DNA from: Gammaproteobacteria bacterium
Lineage (GTDB): Bacteria > Pseudomonadota > Gammaproteobacteria > JAPPPA01
Length of the DNA stretch: 5,936 nucleotides
NCBI GenBank assembly: GCA_028817755.1
Contig: JAPPPA010000280.1
Location: 1-5,936, forward strand
Reading direction: 5' to 3'
The notes below the pieces were generated by a model. That model was not told the origin of the DNA and made no database searches. It saw only the letters and a program-made list of their open reading frames with translations. Made by a program: the position numbers and the translations under genes. Of this stretch, positions 1 to 5,936 are shown piece by piece; the first letter of the stretch is position 1, and every line of letters starts with the position of its first letter.

Positions 1-1008
1 CGCGAGCGCTACAACCCAGGCCTAATTATCATCGATACGCCTTTCCCCAGGGGGGGGGCTTCTGTCTTAAAGGAGTGCAGGGCCCTGTGGACGATGTTAA
101 AAGCGATTAAACGCTACCGGCCAAATTTAATCTGTTCGTTTAATGCTAAGCCCGTCATTTACTCGGGCTTTCTTCTGAGAGCACTACGTTTTGAAGTGCG
201 TTCAATTTCTGTGATAACAGGGTTGGGTCACGCTTTTATTCAGGGGACGTACCTGCGAAAAGCCGCAGGCCTAGGATACAAGTTGTCGTTAAATAGAGCT
301 GGTAATCATACTGTCTTTCAGAACTGGGATGATCGTGCGCTTTTTTTGAATAATGGGTGGGCTGACCAAAGATGTTCGTCTTTGAGAATTGGTTCGGGGG
401 TCGATGTTAGTCGATTCACGGCGGAGTCGACTATAAACAAAGAAGCGAAAGTGGTTGTAATGATTAGCCGTTTGTTGAAGCAGAAAGGCGTCATTGAGTT
501 CCTAGTCGCGGCAAGACAGGTGAAGCAGCATTTCTCGGGGGAGGTTCGCTTTCTGCTTTTGGGCGAAAAAGATGAAATTCATCCTGATGCTATTGATTCG
601 TCATTGATTGATGAAGCTGTAGAGGCCGGCCTAATTGAATACCTTGGTTTTACAAAAGATGTTGTACCGTATCTTCAACGTGCGGATGTGTTTGTATTGC
701 CATCTTATCGAGAGGGGGTTCCTAGGACTGTACTGGAGGCAGCCTCGTGCGGGATCCCCTGCGTTGGGGCAGATGTTCCCGGTACTAGGGAGTGTATTCG
801 AGATGGAGTTACTGGCTTTTTGGTTGAAGTTCGATCTGCTGCTGCGTTAGCAGACAAAGTGCTACTTTTGCTGCGTGACGAAGTGCTGCGGGCTGAAATG
901 GGAGTCGAAGCAAGAAAGCTTATGGAGGCTGACTTTGATATTGCTGAAATAACAAATAAGTACCTCAAGCTCTTCTCTCGTATTGGTGATATCAATGTTG
1001 GAGCGTAA
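1..1008 (+). CDS. Glycosyltransferase family 4 (GT-B fold), 5'-truncated by window edge
   Basis: The reading frame is open from the first base to the TAA at 1006-1008, giving 335 visible residues. It likely transfers a sugar from a nucleotide donor to a growing lipid-linked glycan on the cytoplasmic side of the inner membrane. The N-terminal acceptor domain shows the PxxRGG-like stretch near residue 17, the AKPVIYSG motif (about 49-56) and ITGLGHAF (about 72-79). The C-terminal donor domain has SRLLKQKG (R157, K162) and the E-x7-E motif in REGVPRTVLEAA (E238, E246), followed by DVPGTRE. Relatives are usually about 370-390 residues, so roughly 40 N-terminal residues lie upstream. The ATG at base 94 is internal: the homologous-looking sequence before it is in the same frame. 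A nine-G run at bases 50-58 sits inside the gene. It overlaps the downstream sulfotransferase by 14 bases. The family call is firm; donor, acceptor and linkage cannot be read from sequence. Confidence 0.9.
   Translation, partial: RERYNPGLIIIDTPFPRGGASVLKECRALWTMLKAIKRYRPNLICSFNAKPVIYSGFLLRALRFEVRSISVITGLGHAFIQGTYLRKAAGLGYKLSLNRAGNHTVFQNWDDRALFLNNGWADQRCSSLRIGSGVDVSRFTAESTINKEAKVVVMISRLLKQKGVIEFLVAARQVKQHFSGEVRFLLLGEKDEIHPDAIDSSLIDEAVEAGLIEYLGFTKDVVPYLQRADVFVLPSYREGVPRTVLEAASCGIPCVGADVPGTRECIRDGVTGFLVEVRSAAALADKVLLLLRDEVLRAEMGVEARKLMEADFDIAEITNKYLKLFSRIGDINVGA
50..58 (+). repeat. Nine-base poly-G tract inside the glycosyltransferase gene
   Basis: Bases 50-58 are an uninterrupted run of nine G. 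As given, the frame is intact and encodes Pro-Arg-Gly-Gly-Ala, which fits the family pattern. Losing one G would put a TAA at 68-70 in frame, and gaining one would put a TAA at 108-110 in frame. Long G runs of this kind slip in several bacteria and switch surface-glycan genes on and off. Whether this one slips is not shown, and a miscounted homopolymer is also possible. Confidence 0.6.
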
Positions 1009-1858
1009 TTTAGACGTGATTATTATTGGCGCGCCGCGATCCGGCACAAATATGCTGCGTGATGTGCTGACTTCTATACAGAGTATAGGTTCATGGCCTT
1101 GTGACGAAATAAACTATATTTGGCGGCATGGCAATGTGAGGTTTCCGTCTGACGAGCTTCCGCCTGAGGCTGCTACTCCAAAGGTTAAAAAATATATACG
1201 CGCTAAATTCGAGGCGATGCGTAGAGAGCTGGGTGCTGATGTTTTAGTAGAAAAAACCTGCGCTAACTCTTTGCGTGTTGCATTTGTAGATGAAGTGATT
1301 CCTGACGCTAAGTACCTTTTTATCTATCGGAACGGAATCGACGCGACAGCTTCGGCGAAGCTGCGCTGGACTGCTAAGCTTGATATTCCTTATATATGGG
1401 AAAAGGTTCGTTTTGTGCCCAAGAGTGACCTCCCGTATTACGCTATGCGTTATTTCTGGTCACGGCTCTATCGCTTTGTCTCAAAGGAAAATCGCCTCGC
1501 TTTTTGGGGGCCAGCCTTGGGCAGCATGCAAGTGATGATGCAACGGTATGATCTGGAAGAAGTATGCGCTTTGCAGTGGCAGAAATGCGTGGAAAATTCC
1601 GAAAAGGCTTTTGCCTCGATAGCACAAGACAGGGTGCACCGTATTTGCTACGAGGAGTTTGTGCAGTCACCTCAAGAAGAGCTCAGGCGAATTCTTGATT
1701 TTATTGGTAGAGATGTCTCGGCTGATCTCATTGAGCAGGCGGTGGCCAAAGTTTCGCCAAAAAATATGGGAAAGGGGCGCCAAGTGCTTGGTTTTGAAAA
1801 GGTAAAGAAGCTTGAGCAATTGGTTGGCGCGACATTAAAGCAATATGGCTACCTCTGA
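995..1858 (+). CDS. PAPS-dependent sulfotransferase, probably acting on a surface glycan
   Basis: A 287-residue protein of about the usual length for bacterial sulfotransferases. The N-terminal strand and P-loop-like 5'-phosphosulfate-binding motif is GAPRSGTNML at residues 12-21. The 3'-phosphate-binding element is YRNGIDATAS, with the expected Arg112 and Ser120 spaced R-x7-S after the hydrophobic strand YLFIY. The tail carries a Gly/Lys stretch (KNMGKGRQVLG) that may close over the cofactor. The family moves sulfate from PAPS to a hydroxyl or amine. No signal peptide is seen, so a cytoplasmic site before export is expected. ATG 995 is preferred over in-frame TTG 983 and GTG 986, because GGTGAT at 985-990 lies just upstream as a weak ribosome site and the P-loop then falls at the usual distance. 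The gene overlaps both neighbours by 14 bases, so it is co-expressed with glycan assembly. The acceptor sugar is unknown. Confidence 0.87.
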   Translation: MLERNLDVIIIGAPRSGTNMLRDVLTSIQSIGSWPCDEINYIWRHGNVRFPSDELPPEAATPKVKKYIRAKFEAMRRELGADVLVEKTCANSLRVAFVDEVIPDAKYLFIYRNGIDATASAKLRWTAKLDIPYIWEKVRFVPKSDLPYYAMRYFWSRLYRFVSKENRLAFWGPALGSMQVMMQRYDLEEVCALQWQKCVENSEKAFASIAQDRVHRICYEEFVQSPQEELRRILDFIGRDVSADLIEQAVAKVSPKNMGKGRQVLGFEKVKKLEQLVGATLKQYGYL

Positions 1859-2483
1859 ACCCAAACTGTCGCGCGCTCAATGTCGTAGCAAGCGGGCTTT
1901 CGATTTTTGTTTGGCGTTTGTGGGCCTGTTGATGGTGTGGTGGTTGATCCTGTTGGCGTTTGCTGTCGCAACGATCGACACCCGAAGCAATGGTTTTTTT
2001 ATCCAGCGTCGTGTGGGAAAAGGTGGTGAGCTGTTTAGGTTGGTAAAGATTAAAACTATGAGGCCAGATGCCGCGATCGTGACAACAGTTACTCGATCTA
2101 ACGATCCGCGAATTACGCTATTGGGAACGTTTCTTAGAAATACTAAGATTGATGAATTGCCACAGCTCTGGAATGTTTTGCTTGGAGATATGAGTTTTGT
2201 CGGGCCACGGCCAGATGTGCCGGGCTATGCGGATAAGTTAACGGGTGAAGATCGCGCTATATTGATGCTGCGTCCCGGGATTACAGGGCCAGCTACTTTG
2301 AAGTACCGAAATGAAGAGGACCTGTTGGAGGTTCAAGGGGACGCTGAGCGATATAATCGAGAAGTTGTATTCCCTGACAAGGTTAAGATCAATTTGGAAT
2401 ATATTCGGAGTTGGTCTTTTCTAGGTGACCTGCGCTATATAGTTAAAACGATTGTGTCTGCCGTGCATAAAAATGGTGTCTGA
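1845..2483 (+). CDS. Bacterial sugar transferase, PglC-like initiating phosphoglycosyl transferase
   Basis: A 212-residue protein, close in length to the small monotopic phosphoglycosyl transferases such as PglC. These move a phospho-sugar from a UDP-sugar to undecaprenyl phosphate on the inner membrane and start glycan assembly. The order of signatures is complete: KRAFDF at 16-21, one hydrophobic re-entrant membrane segment at about 21-44, FIQRRVGKGGELF at 52-64 leading to KIKTM, KIDELPQLWNVLLGDMS at 101-117 with the catalytic Asp103-Glu104 pair, VGPRP at 119-123, and RPGITGPA at 143-150. It lacks the several N-terminal membrane helices of the WcaJ/WbaP type. Its ATG lies inside the end of the sulfotransferase gene with only a weak AAAG before it, suggesting translational coupling. 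An aminotransferase follows at once, so a 4-amino-6-deoxy sugar is a plausible substrate; that part is inference. Confidence 0.93.
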   Translation: MATSEPKLSRAQCRSKRAFDFCLAFVGLLMVWWLILLAFAVATIDTRSNGFFIQRRVGKGGELFRLVKIKTMRPDAAIVTTVTRSNDPRITLLGTFLRNTKIDELPQLWNVLLGDMSFVGPRPDVPGYADKLTGEDRAILMLRPGITGPATLKYRNEEDLLEVQGDAERYNREVVFPDKVKINLEYIRSWSFLGDLRYIVKTIVSAVHKNGV

Positions 2484-2491
2484 GTGTGCCT

Positions 2492-3679
2492 ATGGGTGAA
2501 GGAAAGTTTTCGGTTTGGCCAAGTTTTTGTGAAGAAGAGTGTAATGCGGTCGCTAGGGTTCTTGGCTCCAACGAGGTAAATTACTGGACGGGTCAAGAAG
2601 GTCGTCATTTCGAGAACGAATTCGCTGCCTATGTTGGAACTAAGCACGCAATTGCGGTTGCTAATGGCACCTTGGCCTTGGAGTTGGCGCTTAATGCTTT
2701 GGGGCTGCTAGCGGGTGATGAGGTCATTGTGACTCCGCGAACATTCATTGCGTCGGTTTCTAGTGTGGTTGGCGTTGGGGGCGTGCCTGTTTTTGCGGAC
2801 GTTGATGCAAATTCAGGGAATATTACAGCTGAAACAATTGGGGCTGTTATTACTTCCAAAACTAAAGCGGTTATATGTGTACATTTGGCGGGGATGCCCT
2901 GTGAAATGGATTCGATAATTGCCTTGGCTGAAGAGCATGATTTCTTGGTGATCGAGGATTGTGCGCAAGCTCATGGCGCGTGCTACAAAGGCCGACCAGT
3001 AGGCTCAATTGGTCACATTGCTGCGTGGAGTTTCTGCCAAGATAAGATTATGACGACTGGCGGAGAGGGCGGTATGGTGACCACAAATAACCATGCGCTG
3101 TGGGCAAAAATGTGGAGCTACAAGGATCACGGAAAGAGCTGGGAAGCTGTCCATGAGCGTGAACATGCACCTGGTTTTCGTTGGTTGCATGAATCGTTCG
3201 GTAGCAATTGGCGATTGACCGAGATGCAGTCTGCTATTGGGCGTATTCAGCTTCGAAAAATGCCTAGTTGGACCGCGAAGCGGCGGAAAAATGCGGCGAT
3301 GATTGATGCTGAATTATCTCAGTTTGATTGTGTTCGCAACGTCGATGTGCCCGACCATATTGATCATGCTTGTTACAAACATTATGCGTATTTGCGCTTG
3401 GACCTATTGTCCCCAGGGTGGAGCCGCGACCGTATCGTGGAAGAAATCGCAGATAGAGGTGTTCCGTGTTTCCAAGGTACGTGCTCTGAGGTGTATTTGG
3501 AAAAGGCTTTTGACAATACAGGCTGGCGCCCTGTGAAACGTCTACCCATTGCGAAAGAGTTAGGAGAGGCAAGCATCATGTTCTTGGTGCACCCGACTCT
3601 GACCGATGAAAACATGGAGATGACTAAAAGCGTTATCAATGAGGTGTTGGGAATGGCTTCACGCAGAATTGTGGGTTAA
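2492..3679 (+). CDS. DegT/DnrJ/EryC1/StrS PLP-dependent nucleotide-sugar aminotransferase
   Basis: A 395-residue protein from ATG 2492, or 397 from GTG 2486; neither has a strong ribosome site (GAG at 2482-2484 against GGTG at 2475-2478), so the start is uncertain by two residues. The family adds an amino group to a keto sugar nucleotide, usually from glutamate, with PLP. Numbered from ATG 2492, visible signatures are ANGTLALELAL (58-68) for the phosphate-binding loop, TPRTFIAS (81-88), VIEDCAQAHGA (153-163) with Asp156 expected to contact the PLP ring nitrogen, and WSFCQDKIMTTGGEGG (179-194) with Lys185 as the PLP-binding lysine. Later conserved stretches include NWRLTEMQSAIG and the FLVHPT end motif. 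The length is normal and nothing is missing. With the WbpM/PglF-like dehydratase downstream, it probably aminates UDP-4-keto-6-deoxy-GlcNAc at C4, as PglE does; a C3 aminotransferase role is less likely but not excluded. Confidence 0.93.
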   Translation: MGEGKFSVWPSFCEEECNAVARVLGSNEVNYWTGQEGRHFENEFAAYVGTKHAIAVANGTLALELALNALGLLAGDEVIVTPRTFIASVSSVVGVGGVPVFADVDANSGNITAETIGAVITSKTKAVICVHLAGMPCEMDSIIALAEEHDFLVIEDCAQAHGACYKGRPVGSIGHIAAWSFCQDKIMTTGGEGGMVTTNNHALWAKMWSYKDHGKSWEAVHEREHAPGFRWLHESFGSNWRLTEMQSAIGRIQLRKMPSWTAKRRKNAAMIDAELSQFDCVRNVDVPDHIDHACYKHYAYLRLDLLSPGWSRDRIVEEIADRGVPCFQGTCSEVYLEKAFDNTGWRPVKRLPIAKELGEASIMFLVHPTLTDENMEMTKSVINEVLGMASRRIVG

Positions 3680-3826
3680 ATTTGGCTCGATTTCGCTGGA
3701 TAGGCAGCTGCGGTTGATTAGGGGGTTATCGTTTGACTAGGTAGGGCCAACGGTAATCAAAAAAACTAGTATTCTCATTAGGCCTGCTTGTTGGCTGACA
3801 AACATAAGGATTGCAGGATTATAGCT
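3680..3826 (+). promoter_or_regulatory. 147-base intergenic gap with a weak candidate sigma70 promoter
   Basis: This is the only sizeable gap between genes in the window. TTGACT at 3733-3738 is a good -35 match, and TAATCA at 3754-3759 could be a -10 element, but the 15-base spacer is shorter than ideal. An AT-rich stretch with TAGTAT at 3767-3772 is another possible -10 without a matching -35. No stem-loop followed by a T run is seen, so read-through from the aminotransferase gene is also likely. A promoter here would let the dehydratase be expressed apart from the genes before it. Confidence 0.3.
3815..3818 (+). promoter_or_regulatory. Ribosome binding site fixing the dehydratase start at 3827
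   Basis: AGGA at 3815-3818 lies eight bases before ATG 3827. In-frame TTG codons at 3788 and 3791 would lengthen the protein by 13 or 12 residues, but they lack a comparable site upstream, and the extra residues are polar and charged and precede the conserved start of the family. Confidence 0.6.
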
Positions 3827-5731
3827 ATGCGCACGGAGTCACTATATGAGCCGTTGCTGAGAGTGTTCACGCTTTCGAGAGATGCCAAAAGGCGAATACT
3901 TATGTGTTTGGACCTTTTGGTGACTATTGTCTGCCTCTCGTTGGCAGGGCGATTGAATTTACCATTCTTTGATGCTCTTTCTTTACTTTGGGTTGGGCTT
4001 GCTGCCGGCAGCCTCAGCATACTTTTGTTTTGGTCGCTTGGCTTGTACAACGAACTAGTGCGTTTTTTCAGTGGCGAGGCTTTAGCTAAGTGCGTAGCTA
4101 TTGCCATGGTGGTCGCCGTAGGTTGTTTTCTACTTCTAAATTGGGAGCAGGACGATTATCGAGGCCGTTTTCTGTTCGACTTTTGGCTTCTGTTAACGGT
4201 TGGTTGGACAGCACCAAGAGTTCTTTTGAAGCTATTTGCCGAACGCTTGGTTTCAAATGCCGGAGCTCCAGTTTTCATTTACGGTGCTGGGGAAGCTGGC
4301 CGGGAACTGCTCAAAGTGATTGATAGTGGCAACAGTTACCGAGTTTTGGGCTTTTTGGATGATAAGCGGACAAGGATTGGTAAGGTAATTAATGGCCGCA
4401 AGGTGTTTGGTCGAGAAGAAGGGCTTCGTCGTGCTAAATCACTCGGGGTAAAGACATTCTTGCTTGCCGTGCCAAGTGCTTCAACCGAGAGACGACGTGA
4501 AATTGTTTTGTCGTTAGTTTCCGCAGGAGTGTCGCTTCTAAGTATCCCGCCTTTGGCTGAGCTCAGTCAGGCAAATAGCCGAAATTATGCGGTGAGCCGA
4601 GTGAGGTTAGATGACTTGCTGGGAAGGGGGATTGTGGAACCAAAAAGCGAGCTACTGGCTGAAGGAGCAAAAGGAAAACGGGTTTTAGTGACTGGGGCTG
4701 GCGGGTCAATTGGGGGCGAGATATGTAGGCAGTTGTTGGAGCATGGAGCGGCGAAAGTCGTGATGTTGGACAGCTCCGAAATTGCCCTCTATAAGATTGA
4801 TCAAGAATTGACTGGAATATGTGAGCGTGATGATTTAGAGACTCGAACAAGGGCGGTTTTATGCAGTGTTTCGGCAGACAATGTGATAGCTAGAGCGCTA
4901 AAGGATGAGCCGATTGACGTGGTATATCACGCTGCTGCTTACAAGCATGTTCCTATGGTCGAAGACAATCCATTGGTCGGGCTGGAAAATAATGTGTTTG
5001 GAAGTTTGAATACAGCGAACTGGGCATTAAAGCATGGTGTGGATAGGTTTGTTCTTGTTTCAACGGACAAAGCGGTTCGGCCAACCAATATTATGGGAGC
5101 TAGCAAGCGACTGTCAGAAATATTAGTGCAGCAAGCCACCTCTGGGTCGAATATGGCCGTTAGCATTGTCCGCTTCGGTAACGTGCTCGGGTCGAGTGGT
5201 TCGGTTGTCCCTCGTTTCAAACAGCAACTTGAGTCCGGAGGCCCTTTGACCCTAACTCACCTGGCCGTTACCCGATATTTTATGACCGTATCAGAGGCGG
5301 CAAGCTTGGTTATCCAGGCGGGGGCTATGGGCAAGGACGGCAATGTGTTTTTGCTAGAAATGGGTAAACCTATGAAGTTGCTTGAGCTAGCTAAGACTCT
5401 AATTTCTTTAGCAGGCTATCAGCCACTAGTAGACGAGCGACCTCGCGCATCTCATGAGGTTGAGATCAAGACCGTTGGACTTCGTCCAGGTGAAAAGTTG
5501 TACGAGGAGTTGTTGGTTGACGGGACAGCACTTGAGACGCAACATCCAAGGATATTTTTGTCAGGTGAATCTCCTGTCGTTTTTGATGTTGACCTGGTTT
5601 TAGGGCGATTGCGAGCATTGCTGGATGGTGGTGATGCTAATGTAGTCAGGAATTATCTGAATGGGCTGGGGATTGGTTATCAATCTGAATGTTCTATTTC
5701 CGAAGCAGACGTAACTGTTAGTGGTGAGTAA
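3827..5731 (+). CDS. WbpM/PglF/CapD-like membrane nucleotide-sugar 4,6-dehydratase
   Basis: A 634-residue inner-membrane protein, between PglF (about 590) and WbpM (about 665) in length. The family converts UDP-GlcNAc to UDP-2-acetamido-2,6-dideoxy-4-keto-hexose for O-antigen and glycan sugars. The N-terminus carries about four hydrophobic segments (near 24-40, 50-73, 88-104 and 115-135). A first Rossmann domain begins with IYGAGEAG (151-158). The catalytic SDR domain begins with VTGAGGSIGGE (288-298), has Asp315 at the end of the second strand, HAAAYKHVPMVE at 368-379, and STDKAVRPTNIMGASK at 412-427. That last stretch gives the Ser412-Met423-Lys427 arrangement known for WbpM, where Met replaces the usual SDR tyrosine. 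RFGNVLGSSGSV (449-460) and LRPGEKLYEELL (552-563) are also typical. The usual GSIGSE reads GSIGGE here, a mild change. It most likely supplies the keto sugar to the upstream aminotransferase. WbpM-type genes often sit near the end of O-antigen loci, which fits. The symbol is left blank because wbpM, pglF and capD cannot be told apart by sequence alone. Confidence 0.94.
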   Translation: MRTESLYEPLLRVFTLSRDAKRRILMCLDLLVTIVCLSLAGRLNLPFFDALSLLWVGLAAGSLSILLFWSLGLYNELVRFFSGEALAKCVAIAMVVAVGCFLLLNWEQDDYRGRFLFDFWLLLTVGWTAPRVLLKLFAERLVSNAGAPVFIYGAGEAGRELLKVIDSGNSYRVLGFLDDKRTRIGKVINGRKVFGREEGLRRAKSLGVKTFLLAVPSASTERRREIVLSLVSAGVSLLSIPPLAELSQANSRNYAVSRVRLDDLLGRGIVEPKSELLAEGAKGKRVLVTGAGGSIGGEICRQLLEHGAAKVVMLDSSEIALYKIDQELTGICERDDLETRTRAVLCSVSADNVIARALKDEPIDVVYHAAAYKHVPMVEDNPLVGLENNVFGSLNTANWALKHGVDRFVLVSTDKAVRPTNIMGASKRLSEILVQQATSGSNMAVSIVRFGNVLGSSGSVVPRFKQQLESGGPLTLTHLAVTRYFMTVSEAASLVIQAGAMGKDGNVFLLEMGKPMKLLELAKTLISLAGYQPLVDERPRASHEVEIKTVGLRPGEKLYEELLVDGTALETQHPRIFLSGESPVVFDVDLVLGRLRALLDGGDANVVRNYLNGLGIGYQSECSISEADVTVSGE

Positions 5732-5936
5732 GCATTGGTTAGTGGCGGATATCCATGGCGCCTTTTCTTCCTTATGGCGCGAATTGCTGAGCCGCGGTTT
5801 TAATCCCGTTGGGGATATTCTTTATTCGTTGGGGGATTTGGTGAATCGTGGAGAAGAGTCTGCAGCAGCCCTTCAATGGCTTCATAAACCCTGGTTCAAG
5901 CCGGTCATGGGTAATCATGAGGCAATGGTTGTAAAT
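5724..5936 (+). CDS. PPP-family metallophosphatase (PrpA/PphA- or ApaH-like), 3'-truncated by window edge
   Basis: Seventy-one residues are visible before the window ends in an open frame. The three N-terminal metal-site motifs of the calcineurin-like PPP superfamily are in order: ADIHG (residues 8-12), GDLVNRG (about 39-45) and GNHE (about 63-66). These coordinate a two-metal centre that hydrolyses phosphoesters, in bacteria usually phosphoprotein or dinucleoside polyphosphate. GNHE and the IHG form lean toward PrpA/PphA-like protein phosphatases, while NRG in place of DRG is also met in ApaH-like proteins, so the substrate stays open. GTG 5724 is chosen because the core begins a few residues later; GTG 5721 is equally possible and no strong ribosome site is seen. 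The start overlaps the dehydratase stop by 8 bases, implying co-transcription and coupled translation. A direct role in glycan synthesis is not shown; it may simply be the first flanking gene. Confidence 0.85.
   Translation, partial: MSKHWLVADIHGAFSSLWRELLSRGFNPVGDILYSLGDLVNRGEESAAALQWLHKPWFKPVMGNHEAMVVN

Noticed and set aside
635..850. Second + frame open frame inside the glycosyltransferase gene, and similar ones at 3303-3536 and 4090-4323
   Set aside because: No motifs, and they are out of frame inside conserved domains; treated as shadows.
94..1008. ATG at 94 as the true start of the glycosyltransferase
   Set aside because: The same frame is open back to base 1 and encodes family-like sequence before this Met, so the gene begins upstream of the window.
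3788..3826. TTG 3788 or TTG 3791 as the dehydratase start
   Set aside because: ATG 3827 has AGGA at a good distance, and the extra residues do not look like part of the family.
3680..3826. Rho-independent terminator or JUMPstart/ops element in the gap
   Set aside because: The short palindrome GCAGCTGC at 3704-3711 has no loop or T run, and no GGCGGTAG ops core is present.
4563..5220. Long minus-strand open frames within the dehydratase gene, and similar ones elsewhere
   Set aside because: Their translations are low-complexity or lack any family motif, and they lie wholly within well-supported + strand genes.
1..5936. Defence system, mobile element or CRISPR array
   Set aside because: Every coding stretch is explained by glycan biosynthesis families or a phosphatase; no transposase, terminal repeats or regularly spaced repeats were seen.

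Overview
This window reads as the distal end of a surface-polysaccharide locus (O-antigen, capsule or exopolysaccharide) of a Gram-negative bacterium. All recognisable genes lie on the + strand. The protein families resemble those of O-antigen loci in Pseudomonas-like gammaproteobacteria, but nothing here fixes the genus and I hold that only loosely. Base composition looks middling to AT-leaning throughout, as is common in such islands.

Layout: (1) bases 1-1008, a family-4 glycosyltransferase whose N-terminus lies upstream of the window; (2) 995-1858, a PAPS-type sulfotransferase; (3) 1845-2483, a small PglC-like initiating sugar transferase; (4) 2492-3679, a DegT/DnrJ/EryC1/StrS PLP-dependent sugar aminotransferase; (5) a 147-base gap that may carry a promoter; (6) 3827-5731, a membrane-anchored WbpM/PglF-like nucleotide-sugar 4,6-dehydratase; (7) 5724-5936, the start of a PPP-type metallophosphatase cut by the window end. 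Genes 1-2 and 2-3 each overlap by 14 bases, gene 4 follows gene 3 within 8 bases, and the phosphatase start overlaps the dehydratase end by 8 bases. This points to an operon, possibly with a second promoter before the dehydratase.

How the genes may work together (inference from families and order): the dehydratase would turn UDP-GlcNAc into a 4-keto-6-deoxy sugar, the aminotransferase would give a UDP-4-amino-4,6-dideoxy-HexNAc, and the sugar transferase would load a phospho-sugar of this kind onto undecaprenyl phosphate. The family-4 glycosyltransferase would then extend the lipid-linked glycan, and the sulfotransferase would add a sulfate ester or sulfamate somewhere on it. No PglD-like N-acetyltransferase is visible in the window.

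The points most worth a second look are the sulfotransferase translationally nested between two glycan-assembly genes, a run of nine G in the glycosyltransferase whose slippage in either direction would stop translation within a few codons, and the phosphatase overlapping the dehydratase gene. I saw no RNA genes, insertion sequences or CRISPR arrays, and no clear terminator.
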